Part shown: one piece after another, positions 7,788 through 14,520 of the stretch
Layout of the letters: the number at the start of each line of letters is the position of its first letter
Position numbering within the stretch: position 1 is the stretch's first letter
NCBI GenBank assembly: GCA_900552345.1
Contig: URZN01000005.1
Location: 1-16,621, forward strand
Length of the DNA stretch: 16,621 bases
Direction: 5' to 3'
Origin: an uncultured Collinsella sp.
GTDB lineage: Bacteria; Actinomycetota; Coriobacteriia; Coriobacteriales; Coriobacteriaceae
Program-made: the position numbers and the translations under genes
Notes under the pieces: generated by a model
Database searches by the model: none
What the model was told of the DNA's origin: nothing
Seen by the model: only the letters and a program-made list of their open reading frames with translations

Positions 7788-7823
7788 AAAACGGGGTTCG
7801 GCGTAAGGCCGGCCCCGTTTTTT
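7788..7823 (+). terminator. Intrinsic terminator closing the PTS operon
   Basis: AAAACGGGG (7788-7796) pairs with CCCCGTTTT (7813-7821). An inner CGGC/GCCG stem (7799-7802 with 7808-7811) extends it, and a run of T ends the structure. Confidence 0.92.
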
Positions 7824-7876
7824 GTTTGAGGGATTTCCCGACCGTCCAAAAATCCACGCCCATGCATCACTCACAC

Positions 7877-7949
7877 ATCTCTCATCTCTCATTCCTCACT
7901 AATACGAGAGATAACTGAAAGACGAGAGATAAATATGAGAGATAACTGA
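7877..7949 (+). repeat. Operator-like repeat cluster, copy A
   Basis: Two head-to-tail ATCTCTC boxes (7877-7883, 7884-7890) face three forward boxes: GAGAGATAACTGA (7906-7918), GAGAGATAA (7924-7932) and GAGAGATAACTGA (7937-7949). The forward starts are 18 and 13 bases apart. TAATAC lies at the centre between the inverted and forward sets. Copy B is 165 bases downstream and identical at 62 of 73 positions, with the differences falling mostly between boxes. Confidence 0.88.
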
Positions 7950-8041
7950 TCAGCAAAGAGACAAGCAATCATGGTATTGTCTCAATACTGATTGTTCTAC
8001 CAGCAAAAACATGTTTAAATGAAACAAATGGCAGATATCTT

Positions 8042-8114
8042 ATCTTTCATCTCTCACTTATCTCTAATATGAGAGATAGCAGAAAGATGAGAGATAATTA
8101 CGAGAGATAACTGA
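8042..8114 (+). repeat. Operator-like repeat cluster, copy B
   Basis: It has the same architecture as copy A: ATCTTTC (8042-8048), ATCTCTC (8049-8055) and a partial ATCTCT (8060-8065) face forward boxes at 8071, 8089 and 8102. The spacing is again 18 and 13 bases. TAATAT occupies the centre. It ends 58 bases before the AlbA_2 gene start, so a bound protein would overlap or adjoin the promoter. Confidence 0.88.
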
Positions 8115-8172
8115 GAGACGAAGGAAATCTATTCGCGGTATTCTCCGCCGGGCCGAGCGAAAGGACGTGCAG

Positions 8173-9639
8173 ATGAACGAAAACGAGCTGACCGGTCTGC
8201 TCGAGTCTTTAAGGCGCATGGGCTCGGACGATCTTAACGTCGAGGTCAAGGAGAGCGCCACGACGCTTTCCCGCGACGTATGGGAAACGGTTAGTGCATT
8301 CGCGAATACCGCTGGCGGAATTATCGTGCTCGGCGTGAGCGAGCGTGCGGGCTTTGTCCCGGTTGAGAACTTTGAGACCGAGAAGGTGCTCAACCAATTC
8401 GTAGCGGGCATGGGTGATGCCGGCGGTCGCGGAAAACTGGCCAATCCGCCCAAATACACCATTGAACGCGTGGAGCTCCAGGGCACCGTGGTTCTGGTCA
8501 TCACAATTGAGGAGCTCGACCCGTCGAGCAAGCCTTGTTATGTCATAGAGCGGGGCGCTCAAGGCGGCAGCTACAAACGCATCGATGACAAAGATGTTCC
8601 GCTTTCGTCGACCGAGGTCCTGTCCTTGTCGTCGTATGAGCGGACGAGCCCCAGTGATCGCGATGCAGTGCCCGGTGCGGTCGCAGGCGATCTTGACGAG
8701 GCCCTGGTCGACCGCACGATAGAGCGTGCTTTCTCACTGACACCCCGTGCGATGCGCGGCGCGCCGGACAAGAAAACGAAGCTGGAGCGCCTGAATTTCC
8801 TCGACTCCCAGGGCAACGTGACTAAGGCCGGGCTCCTGGCTGCGGGTGCCTATCCTCAGCAGTTCTATCCCAAGCTCTTTATCGATGTGGCGGTCTATGC
8901 CGGAACGCAGAAGGGCGCGGCGGGGTCGTTGAGGTTCATGGACCGTACGATCTGCGAGGGGACGTTGGGCGAAATGGTCTCGGATGCCGTCGCGGCAGTC
9001 GTCAAGAATTTGCGGCGAACCTCGACGATCCAAGGCGTCTCGCGTGTCGACTCGCTGGAGATTCCCGAGGAGGTCCTGCGCGAGGCAATCGCCAACGCCG
9101 CAATCCACCGAGAATACGGAGATCGGTTCTGTGGACAATCGATTGCTGTCGACGTTTTTGATGACCGTATCGAGGTGACGAACCCCGGCGGCCTATACGG
9201 GGGAAAGACTCGCGAGAACTTGTTTGACGGCAGCTCCCGATGCCGTAACGCGACGCTCGTGAAACTCATGTCGATTGTCCCGCTGCCGGATGGCGCAGGT
9301 TCGCCGGCTGAGGGCAATGGCTCGGGCATCCCGATGATGATCGATGCCATGCGCGCGCATGGTCTGGCCGAGCCCCTGTTCTGCCCGGGGTTCGATCGGT
9401 TCAAGGTCGTACTTTACCGTTCAAAGATCGAGCCGGTCGATCATGGCGGGGGCTTAATTGTGACGGCACTCAAACATTACGGCGAGCTGGGGACGCGTGA
9501 GCTGGCAGAGCGCACGGGGCTCACAATTTCCCAGGTTAGGTCGCGCGTCAACGCGCTCATTGCTCAAGGCGAGCTTGAGCCCACGGCGCCGGCGACGAGC
9601 CGCAACCGCAAGTATCGACTGTTGGAGCGCGTGGAATAA
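8173..9639 (+). CDS. AlbA_2 / HATPase_c_4 / winged-helix transcriptional regulator-like protein
   Basis: This 488-residue protein has three parts. The N-terminal AlbA_2 (Schlafen-type) domain spans about residues 5-140, with NVEVKES at 22-28 and FANTAGGIIVLGV. A GHKL-like HATPase_c_4 region follows, with EVLREAIANAAIHREYGD (about 300-317) and TNPGGLYGG (336-344). A winged helix lies at about 428-475 (LGTRELAERTGLTISQVRSRV). Proteins of this layout are usually annotated as putative transcriptional regulators or ATP-binding proteins, and their biochemistry is largely undetermined. I chose ATG 8173 because AAAGGA lies seven bases upstream. The in-frame GTG at 8167 is too close to that motif. The repeated boxes directly upstream suggest autoregulation. 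It is followed by a convergent gene with no clear terminator between. Confidence 0.88.
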   Translation: MNENELTGLLESLRRMGSDDLNVEVKESATTLSRDVWETVSAFANTAGGIIVLGVSERAGFVPVENFETEKVLNQFVAGMGDAGGRGKLANPPKYTIERVELQGTVVLVITIEELDPSSKPCYVIERGAQGGSYKRIDDKDVPLSSTEVLSLSSYERTSPSDRDAVPGAVAGDLDEALVDRTIERAFSLTPRAMRGAPDKKTKLERLNFLDSQGNVTKAGLLAAGAYPQQFYPKLFIDVAVYAGTQKGAAGSLRFMDRTICEGTLGEMVSDAVAAVVKNLRRTSTIQGVSRVDSLEIPEEVLREAIANAAIHREYGDRFCGQSIAVDVFDDRIEVTNPGGLYGGKTRENLFDGSSRCRNATLVKLMSIVPLPDGAGSPAEGNGSGIPMMIDAMRAHGLAEPLFCPGFDRFKVVLYRSKIEPVDHGGGLIVTALKHYGELGTRELAERTGLTISQVRSRVNALIAQGELEPTAPATSRNRKYRLLERVE

Positions 9640-9739
9640 ATGCGTTAGCGGACGAGGCGACCCAATAATCGACCCTCGATTGGCGCCCACTAAGGTTAAG
9701 CGGTTGTTGCCCAGTTGACGGTGATGCTAAAGACTCGGC

Positions 9740-10231
9740 TTACGCCGGCATGGCCGCGAACCCGTCCATCAAGAACAGCCTAAGAACCAGCTTGATGACA
9801 TATCCCGGTTTGACTTCAGCCGCGTCAAAGACATGGCGCTCGGCGAGCTCGCTGCAGTATGTATAGATGTCGCGGATAAGGTCCGCGCCCGAAAGCGTAA
9901 ACATGTAGCCTGCGTCCGAAAGCGCATTGGGCGCGGCGGGCAACTTGGCCATGTGGCAGAACGTTTGCAGGTCGGGCGCCATAACATTCTGGTAGTCGAG
10001 GTGGCCGCTGGCATCCTGTGCGGCAAGCTCCAATTGGCGCACAAAATCCAGCGCCGCTGCCAGCACAAAGCTCGGCGTAGGCGCATTGACGTCCTGAGTG
10101 GTCGCCACGAGCCTGCCCGCCGCCTGCGTGACAAGCCAAGCGACCTCGCGCTGGCAACGCACGGCCTTGCGCGTAACCGGCTTGATGGACGAAGAAGAAA
10201 CGCTCCCCTTAGGCGGATTCGAAGCAGCCAT
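9740..10231 (-). CDS. Hypothetical protein, 163 aa
   Basis: I do not recognise this family. The frame is open on the minus strand with codon use like its neighbours. The N-terminus (MAASNPPKGSVSSSS) is Ser/Pro-rich and probably disordered. The rest is predicted mainly helical, with two Cys-containing segments (TFCHMAK and YTYCSELAERH) and a hydrophobic C-terminal stretch (YVIKLVLRLFLMDGF) that is not clearly a membrane span. No signal peptide is seen. The start at 10231 is preceded by a run of eight G (complement of 10236-10243) that must act as its ribosome binding site. An in-frame GTG at 10279 would place that run inside the coding region but has no ribosome binding site. It is convergent with the AlbA_2 gene and divergent from the HNH gene. 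Confidence 0.7.
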   Translation of the reverse strand: MAASNPPKGSVSSSSIKPVTRKAVRCQREVAWLVTQAAGRLVATTQDVNAPTPSFVLAAALDFVRQLELAAQDASGHLDYQNVMAPDLQTFCHMAKLPAAPNALSDAGYMFTLSGADLIRDIYTYCSELAERHVFDAAEVKPGYVIKLVLRLFLMDGFAAMPA

Positions 10232-10235
10232 AAGA

Positions 10236-10243
10236 CCCCCCCC
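10236..10243 (-). promoter_or_regulatory. G8 homopolymer as ribosome binding site
   Basis: Eight consecutive G residues on the minus strand end four bases before the ATG of the 163-aa gene, and no other Shine-Dalgarno-like motif is present. Homopolymers of this length are prone to slippage, which would change the strength or spacing of the site. Confidence 0.5.
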
Positions 10244-10269
10244 ATGAACAATCCGGCCCAACAAGCCCG

Positions 10270-10289
10270 GATGAAACACGTGTTACATC
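10270..10289. promoter_or_regulatory. Near-perfect 20-bp palindrome, candidate operator
   Basis: GATGAAACACGTGTTACATC is self-complementary at 18 of 20 positions, with a perfect AACACGTGTT core. On the minus strand it lies immediately after a TATACT hexamer (10290-10295), a possible -10 box, and 38 bases before the 163-aa gene's start. A repressor bound here would sit over the transcription start. Confidence 0.5.
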
Positions 10290-10447
10290 AGTATACAGGG
10301 GAGTGGGGTAGCGGGGTACGAGCGCGCCAGCGGCAAACCGAGAGCATCAACGATGTGCCGATCACGGAATGAGATCTCGTAATAATTGACTCTCGGTCAT
10401 ATTATTGAGGGGCATGACTCGCGTTCGTATGGTTGTAGGTGCTGGCG

Positions 10448-11530
10448 ATGAACGACATTGACCTTGCTGTTCCGTTGATGGATGGACCAAGCTATGACCG
10501 TGCCTGCAGTCTCGTGCCTTCTGAATACGTTGAGGCATGGGAGTGGTTTCTGGGTGAGGAGCAGCGCGGCGGCGTTTGGACCAGCCTTCCGCACCACACC
10601 AAGGAAGATAGCCCTCAGTATCAGTATCGTTTGAGAATTGGCTCGGACTTCTTTCCCGTAACGCGGGATTCAGGGATCTTCTGGCCGGGCCAGGATCGGG
10701 TGAAGCAAGATCCCAATAAGATCTTTGCGCTCTCGGTCCATAACTCTAAAAAGAGCTTCTACACCGATGTGCCTCCGCTCTATTTGGACGATGGTACGTG
10801 GGTCATTAAGTATTCGGTTCAAGCGCCGGGTACCGTTGGTTTTCGAGACCAGAATTACAACCGTAAAATGCTCAACTGCATGGAATGTGGCGTTCCAGTC
10901 GGAGTCATATTTGCAACCGAGGTGGGCTATAAGGTGCTCGGCCTTGCGTTTGTTGAGCGGTTCGAGCCCGAAAACGGATGGTTTGTTCTGCACGGTCCTG
11001 TTCATAAAGGCGGGCCGGACCCTCGTTTTGCGCCCGACATGAGTTATCTGAAGCGCACGCCCGTCGATATTGAGTTTGCCGGACAGGGCGCGACCGACGA
11101 CGAAAAGGTCCGCTATGCGTTAAGGCGCGAGCGATTGGGGCAACAATGGTTCCGCAAGCAGCTCGTTGCCGCCTATGACGGCCGTTGCGCGGTGTCGGAC
11201 TGCGGCGTCAGCGAAGCTCTGGAGGCTGCGCATATCGAGAATTACTCGGGACCCAAATCGCAGGTTGCCAGCAACGGCATTCTGCTTCGGCGCGACCTTC
11301 ATTCCCTATTTGATGCTCACCTGATTTCGTTTGAGCCTGTTTGCGGCGAATATCGGCTGTGCGGATCGTACCTGCTGGATAAGACTGACTACGCTTCCTT
11401 TGCGGGTGCGACGCTAAGGCAGCCGAATGAGCGTCAGTGGCGACCCAATACGGTGTTTCTTGAGGCCCATCGCATTGAGTTCGATCGCTCGGAAAAGAAG
11501 CGTGAAAAGGCGGGGCTTCTGCCGTATTAG
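10448..11530 (+). CDS. HNH endonuclease with large N-terminal domain (McrA-like, putative)
   Basis: This 360-residue protein ends in an HNH_2-type nuclease. GQQWFRKQLVAAYDGRCAVS leads into AAHIENY with His262, then Asn276 in NGILLRRDLHSLFDAH and His285, forming the metal-binding motif. Residues about 30-190 form a separate domain with segments FPVTRDSGIFWPGQDR, GVPVGVIFA, YKVLGLAFVERF and GWFVLHGP. Such N-terminal domains in related HNH proteins are thought to be PUA/SRA-like readers of modified DNA, so a modification-dependent (type IV-like) restriction role is plausible but inferred. No methyltransferase is encoded nearby, consistent with that. ATG 10448 is chosen because AGGTG at 10437-10441 is six bases upstream. 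An in-frame GTG at 10439 would add three residues. The zinc protein 122 bases downstream may be co-transcribed. Confidence 0.85.
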   Translation: MNDIDLAVPLMDGPSYDRACSLVPSEYVEAWEWFLGEEQRGGVWTSLPHHTKEDSPQYQYRLRIGSDFFPVTRDSGIFWPGQDRVKQDPNKIFALSVHNSKKSFYTDVPPLYLDDGTWVIKYSVQAPGTVGFRDQNYNRKMLNCMECGVPVGVIFATEVGYKVLGLAFVERFEPENGWFVLHGPVHKGGPDPRFAPDMSYLKRTPVDIEFAGQGATDDEKVRYALRRERLGQQWFRKQLVAAYDGRCAVSDCGVSEALEAAHIENYSGPKSQVASNGILLRRDLHSLFDAHLISFEPVCGEYRLCGSYLLDKTDYASFAGATLRQPNERQWRPNTVFLEAHRIEFDRSEKKREKAGLLPY

Positions 11531-11652
11531 CGTATTTGGCTTTGGCATTCTTTGACGATCGTGTTGTTTGATCGGATCGCGTGGCGATGCAATCTCGCGC
11601 ACGCCCGCCGGTGCATGCTCTTCCTGATTTGTATAGCGAGAGGGGAGCGTGT

Positions 11653-11937
11653 ATGAGCTGGCGAGGCGATATTGCGATGGGGAAGTACGGAAAACTGCCG
11701 TGTGCCCTTATCGACAACAATATGTTTCCGAGCGTAGAGGTTGATTGCGGGTCGTTTGTCGTCGCCTGCCCTTGCTGCGACTCGCAAATACCGTGTCTCG
11801 ACATTCGGTTCATCGATGCGTGCGACAGGCTCAGCGACGAAGTGAGAAAACGGACAGGCGTTCATATGCCGGTGTATCCGGAGAAATGCCCTGTTTGTGG
11901 CCTCGATATCGTGTACGACGCCGGCGACGAGGGATAG
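11653..11937 (+). CDS. Small double-CPxC zinc-binding protein, 94 aa
   Basis: I do not recognise this as a named family. It has two zinc-knuckle motifs, CPCC (residues 39-42) and CPVC (79-82), about 36 residues apart, which together could bind one zinc as a split zinc ribbon. Further cysteines occur at 17, 32, 48 and 57. The start at 11653 is supported by AGGGGAG at 11641-11647, five bases upstream. An in-frame ATG at 11587 upstream lacks a ribosome binding site. It follows the HNH gene on the same strand and converges on the DUF5710 gene 38 bases away. No membrane segments or signal peptide are seen. It may be a DNA- or RNA-associated accessory protein. Confidence 0.75.
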   Translation: MSWRGDIAMGKYGKLPCALIDNNMFPSVEVDCGSFVVACPCCDSQIPCLDIRFIDACDRLSDEVRKRTGVHMPVYPEKCPVCGLDIVYDAGDEG

Positions 11938-11975
11938 GTGATGCGGAGGAGCTGACTGTGAAGGCCTCTCCGTCC

Positions 11976-12662
11976 CTACAAATAAATCCCCTCACCGAGC
12001 TGCTTATGGAACTCGGCGTGATGGTCGCGTACCCAGGTAAAGAGCACCTGGTCAAAGTCGGTGCGCGCGGCTGGGATGCCAAAGACGCCGGCAACTTCGA
12101 CGCGCACAAACTCCAGTGCCGGCAGCTTGTTGATGGCAGTGAGGGCAAACGGGGACGAGGGCTCCTCGAACAGATAGCGGCTGCCTTGCAGCGCGTCGCA
12201 ACTGGTGCACGTGTTGCCGAGCGACGGGGCTTTGGAGGCTCGCGCGCCTACGGGCTTGTAGCCGCAGCGCTTATGAAGGTAGTCGCGGATCTCGCCCGGC
12301 ACGCAGCCAAGAGCGGGCACGATGGCGAGTGCGTTGGCGTTGGCCGTGTCGATGACAATGTGCCCGGCTTCGTTGGGCGCGTGTGCGATGGCGATGCTCT
12401 CGTCGTTATCGGTTCGATAGGGAATGCCAAAGGCCGCGACCGAGGTCTCTTTGTGACACTTCCAGCACTCGCGCTTGCCCAGTACTAGAAATATATACGG
12501 CGCAGAGGGGTCGGATCGGTCAACACCGGGCAGCCACTCGGCAAAGGGCTCGGGGTTGACGCCGCTGGGTACATACCAGATCTTCTTGGTCCGGTCCCAT
12601 TTGGCGCCCAGCGCCTTGGCTTCTTCTTTGTGCGAAAAGGGAACATCGAGCTCGGTGCGCAT
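11976..12662 (-). CDS. DUF5710 domain-containing protein with split CxxC zinc site
   Basis: This 228-residue protein starts with a DUF5710 domain (residues 4-45: LDVPFSHKEEAKALGAKWD, then KIWYVPSGVNPEPFAEWL). The domain is a short module otherwise found at the ends of DNA-handling proteins such as plasmid primases. Next comes CWKCHKETSVAAFGI with CxxC at 66-69, then a long middle region, then CTSC at 152-155. The two pairs could form one zinc site interrupted by about 80 residues. The C-terminal third is unrecognised. AAGGAG at 12668-12673, five bases from ATG 12662, fixes the start. Longer in-frame reading upstream lacks a start with a ribosome binding site. Its function is unknown. Confidence 0.85.
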   Translation of the reverse strand: MRTELDVPFSHKEEAKALGAKWDRTKKIWYVPSGVNPEPFAEWLPGVDRSDPSAPYIFLVLGKRECWKCHKETSVAAFGIPYRTDNDESIAIAHAPNEAGHIVIDTANANALAIVPALGCVPGEIRDYLHKRCGYKPVGARASKAPSLGNTCTSCDALQGSRYLFEEPSSPFALTAINKLPALEFVRVEVAGVFGIPAARTDFDQVLFTWVRDHHAEFHKQLGEGIYL

Positions 12663-13007
12663 GGCGGCTCCTTGGTGCTGCAGGTGCAAGTGGCTCAAGG
12701 ATACCGCAGGGCGCAGACATCGCGGCGTTTTGCTGAGAAGTTGCGGTGCGGATGGGTTCGAGACGTGTTGGTCTCGGCCTCGGTGGCTATTGGGGCGGTT
12801 TTGATTGACTACGGAGTCAGCCGGGATAGGCACTTGGGTCGCTGACGCGGTTTTGTACATGGGCAGGGTGGTTGGAGCAGTTTGCGGCGCAGTTTTGTGC
12901 CCGGCTGTTGTTGATGTTGGGGTATTGAATTTGTTTGGCAGCCATTCGTCAGGTGAATTGATGTTACGTTGCGATGACGGTTGGAGTTGCCAGCGGATTT
13001 GGCGACA
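12663..13007. other. 345-base stretch without a convincing gene
   Basis: Short open frames occur in several frames, but none has a ribosome binding site or protein-like composition. It contains small inverted repeats, CGAGAC-GTGTTG-GTCTCG (12759-12776) and TGACT-ACGG-AGTCA (12806-12819), and becomes T/G-rich towards 13000. The DUF5710 promoter should lie here on the minus strand, but I cannot place it. Confidence 0.55.
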
Positions 13008-13044
13008 TAAAACAAAACAGCTCAGAGACATAGCCTCTGAGCTG
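13008..13044 (-). terminator. Intrinsic terminator of the tRNA-Val transcript
   Basis: On the minus strand a perfect ten-pair stem CAGCTCAGAG/CTCTGAGCTG (13044-13035 with 13027-13018, seven-base loop) is followed by TTTTGTTTTA. It starts eight bases after the tRNA 3' end. Confidence 0.93.
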
Positions 13045-13052
13045 TGAACATT

Positions 13053-13127
13053 TGGTGGGCGTTAGAAGATTTGAACTTCTGACCTCTTCCGTGTCAGGGA
13101 AGCGCTCTCCCCCTGAGCTAAACGCCC
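13053..13127 (-). tRNA. tRNA-Val (anticodon GAC), CCA encoded
   Basis: The cloverleaf reads on the minus strand. The acceptor GGGCGTT/AACGCCC is fully paired, with discriminator A and an encoded CCA (complement of 13053-13055). The D arm is GCTC...GAGC. The anticodon stem CTTCC/GGAAG carries loop CTGACAC, giving anticodon GAC (reads GUC). The T arm contains GTTCAAATC. At 75 bases it is a normal length. It has its own promoter and terminator and is a single-gene transcript. Confidence 0.96.
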
Positions 13128-13156
13128 GATCAAGGGTGCGCAAGCGCGCAAGGGAT

Positions 13157-13185
13157 AATATAACGGAGCCTGAACTCGGTGGCAA
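13157..13185 (-). promoter_or_regulatory. Promoter of tRNA-Val
   Basis: On the minus strand TTGCCA (13185-13180) and TATATT (13162-13157) are separated by exactly 17 bases, and the -10 box ends 29 bases before the tRNA 5' end. This is the clearest sigma-70-type promoter in the window. Confidence 0.72.
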
Positions 13186-13271
13186 GAACATTTTTAAAAA
13201 TCGCTTACATTGTGGAATTCGGGGGCTTTGTCATATCCATTTCAAAAGAGCCTGCTGCCGCGATTTGGCTG

Positions 13272-13284
13272 TTGCATAATGCAA
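13272..13284. promoter_or_regulatory. Palindrome TTGCATAATGCAA upstream of the EamA transporter
   Basis: TTGCAT and ATGCAA flank a single A in a perfect odd palindrome, 132 bases before the transporter start. A second inverted repeat, TTGTCC/GGACAA with an 11-base loop, follows at 13325-13347. Either could be an operator or leader structure. No known riboswitch motif was recognised. Confidence 0.3.
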
Positions 13285-13416
13285 GCCCATTGTGGTATCG
13301 AGCTATGGAAAGACGTCTGCGGAATTGTCCTACCGATAAACGGACAAGCCTCCAGCTGGTGCCTTTGCCGTGGTAAGGTAAGCCGAATTGCTTCCAGACT
13401 GTTTCGGGGGAGTGGG

Positions 13417-14439
13417 ATGAGCAAAGAGTGTGTCGAGCAGGTCGAAGGCGCAGGGGCTTCGGTGCCGATGACCGATATATCGAACATTGATGTGCCCGAG
13501 GGCACTGACGAGCTCAGCCGCAGTACCCGCCGTGCATGGCGCGACCGCCTGAACAGTGCGTCGACGCGCAAGATGATTACGGGCGTTCTGGCCACGCTGG
13601 TGGGTGGTTCGTTTTGGGGTTTTTCGGGTACCAGCGCGAGCTTCCTGTTCGATACCTATCACGTTGATACCCTGTGGCTTATGAGTGTGCGCCAGATTCT
13701 CGCCGGTCTGCTCTTTATGGCCGTGGTGGTCACGCGCGATCGCGAGCGTCTGGTTAAACTCTGGACCACGCCCGCCGACCGCAGACAACTGCTGCTTTTT
13801 ACCGCTTTTGGCCTGCTGTTCAACCAGTTCTGCTATCTTTCGGCCGTGCGCCTGACCAATGCCGGAACCGCGACGGTGCTTCAGTGCCTGCAGCTGGTCA
13901 TCATTATGGGATACACCTGCGTTATCGACCGCCGCAGGCCGCGCACGCGCGAGGTTATCGGCATTGGCTTGGCTCTGGGCGGTACGTTTTTGATCGCCAC
14001 CGGCGGTGACCCCACCAGCCTGAGCATCTCGCCGCTCGGCCTGGTCGCGGGCCTTATGTGTGCGGTCAGCGCCACCTGCATGGCGGTGATCCCCGCCAAG
14101 ATCCTGCCCGAATATGGCAGCCCCATCGTCACGGGTTCGGCTATGCTCACGGCGGGCATCGTTTCGTGTGCTTTCGTTCGCCCTTGGGCGCATATGCCGG
14201 CGCTCGATGTTGCCGGTATCGAGGCGCTCGCGGTGTTCGTGGTCATCGGTTCGTTTTTTGCCTACATGCTCTATATGCAGGGCGTTAAGGACATTGGCTC
14301 GGTCCGCGCAAGCCTCATCGGAACTGTGGAGCCGGTCTCGGCAACCATTACTAGCGCCGTTATGCTGGGCACGGTGTTTTTGCCGACCGACTTGATTGGC
14401 TTTGCCATGATCATCGTGATGATGTTCCTCACAGTGTAG
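13417..14439 (+). CDS. EamA/DMT-superfamily transporter
   Basis: This 340-residue protein has a soluble, charged N-terminal extension (residues 1-50) followed by about ten hydrophobic spans in two EamA repeats. The first repeat opens with MITGVLATLVGGSFWGFSGTSASFLF. The second opens around SPLGLVAGLMCAVSATCMAVIPAKIL. The end of each repeat carries the family's typical helix pairs, such as YLSAVRLTNAGTATVLQCLQLV and ASLIGTVEPVSATITSAVMLG. Members export or import metabolites or drugs, and the substrate is not predictable here. GGGGGAG at 13406-13412, four bases from ATG 13417, sets the start. The frame stays open upstream to 13210 without another ribosome binding site. It lies 81 bases before glmM on the same strand. 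Confidence 0.93.
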   Translation: MSKECVEQVEGAGASVPMTDISNIDVPEGTDELSRSTRRAWRDRLNSASTRKMITGVLATLVGGSFWGFSGTSASFLFDTYHVDTLWLMSVRQILAGLLFMAVVVTRDRERLVKLWTTPADRRQLLLFTAFGLLFNQFCYLSAVRLTNAGTATVLQCLQLVIIMGYTCVIDRRRPRTREVIGIGLALGGTFLIATGGDPTSLSISPLGLVAGLMCAVSATCMAVIPAKILPEYGSPIVTGSAMLTAGIVSCAFVRPWAHMPALDVAGIEALAVFVVIGSFFAYMLYMQGVKDIGSVRASLIGTVEPVSATITSAVMLGTVFLPTDLIGFAMIIVMMFLTV

Positions 14440-14473
14440 CCCCTGCGGTTGCTTTAAAGGATAATAGGCTGGC

Positions 14474-14497
14474 GGCGCGTTGCTTTGGCGGCGCGCC
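14474..14497 (+). terminator. Possible weak terminator between the transporter and glmM
   Basis: GGCGCG (14474-14479) pairs with CGCGCC (14492-14497), followed by TTTGT. The T-run is short and the stem is six pairs, so read-through into glmM is possible. GATAAT at 14460-14465 is a possible -10 box for glmM, without a clear -35. Confidence 0.35.
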
Positions 14498-14520
14498 TTT
14501 GTCTATAGAGAGGATCTCTT

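Larger units (their letters stand above)
7743..8172 (+). promoter_or_regulatory. 430-base non-coding regulatory region upstream of the AlbA_2 gene
   Basis: There is no credible gene here. After the PTS terminator the region becomes AT-rich and is dominated by two copies of a 73-bp cluster of GAGAGATA boxes (7877-7949 and 8042-8114, listed separately). Between them are a palindrome GTATTG-TCT-CAATAC (7974-7988) and a smaller repeat TGTTT-AAATG-AAACA (8012-8026). A ninth, degenerate box GAGAGACGA lies at 8113-8121. A possible -10 box TATTCT is at 8139-8144, without a clear -35. The leader to the AlbA_2 start is 30-60 bases. Confidence 0.75.

Noticed and set aside
7877..8114. CRISPR array
   Set aside because: The boxes are 9-13 bp with 4-9 bp linkers and include inverted copies. 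There are no spacers of constant length and no cas genes.
9740..13127. Mobile island integrated at the tRNA-Val 3' end
   Set aside because: The tRNA keeps its own intact terminator. No duplicate of its 3' end was seen to the left, and no integrase or transposase is present.
13186..13416. Guanidine-type (ykkC) riboswitch upstream of the EamA transporter
   Set aside because: None of the conserved guanidine riboswitch segments or ACGR loops could be found.
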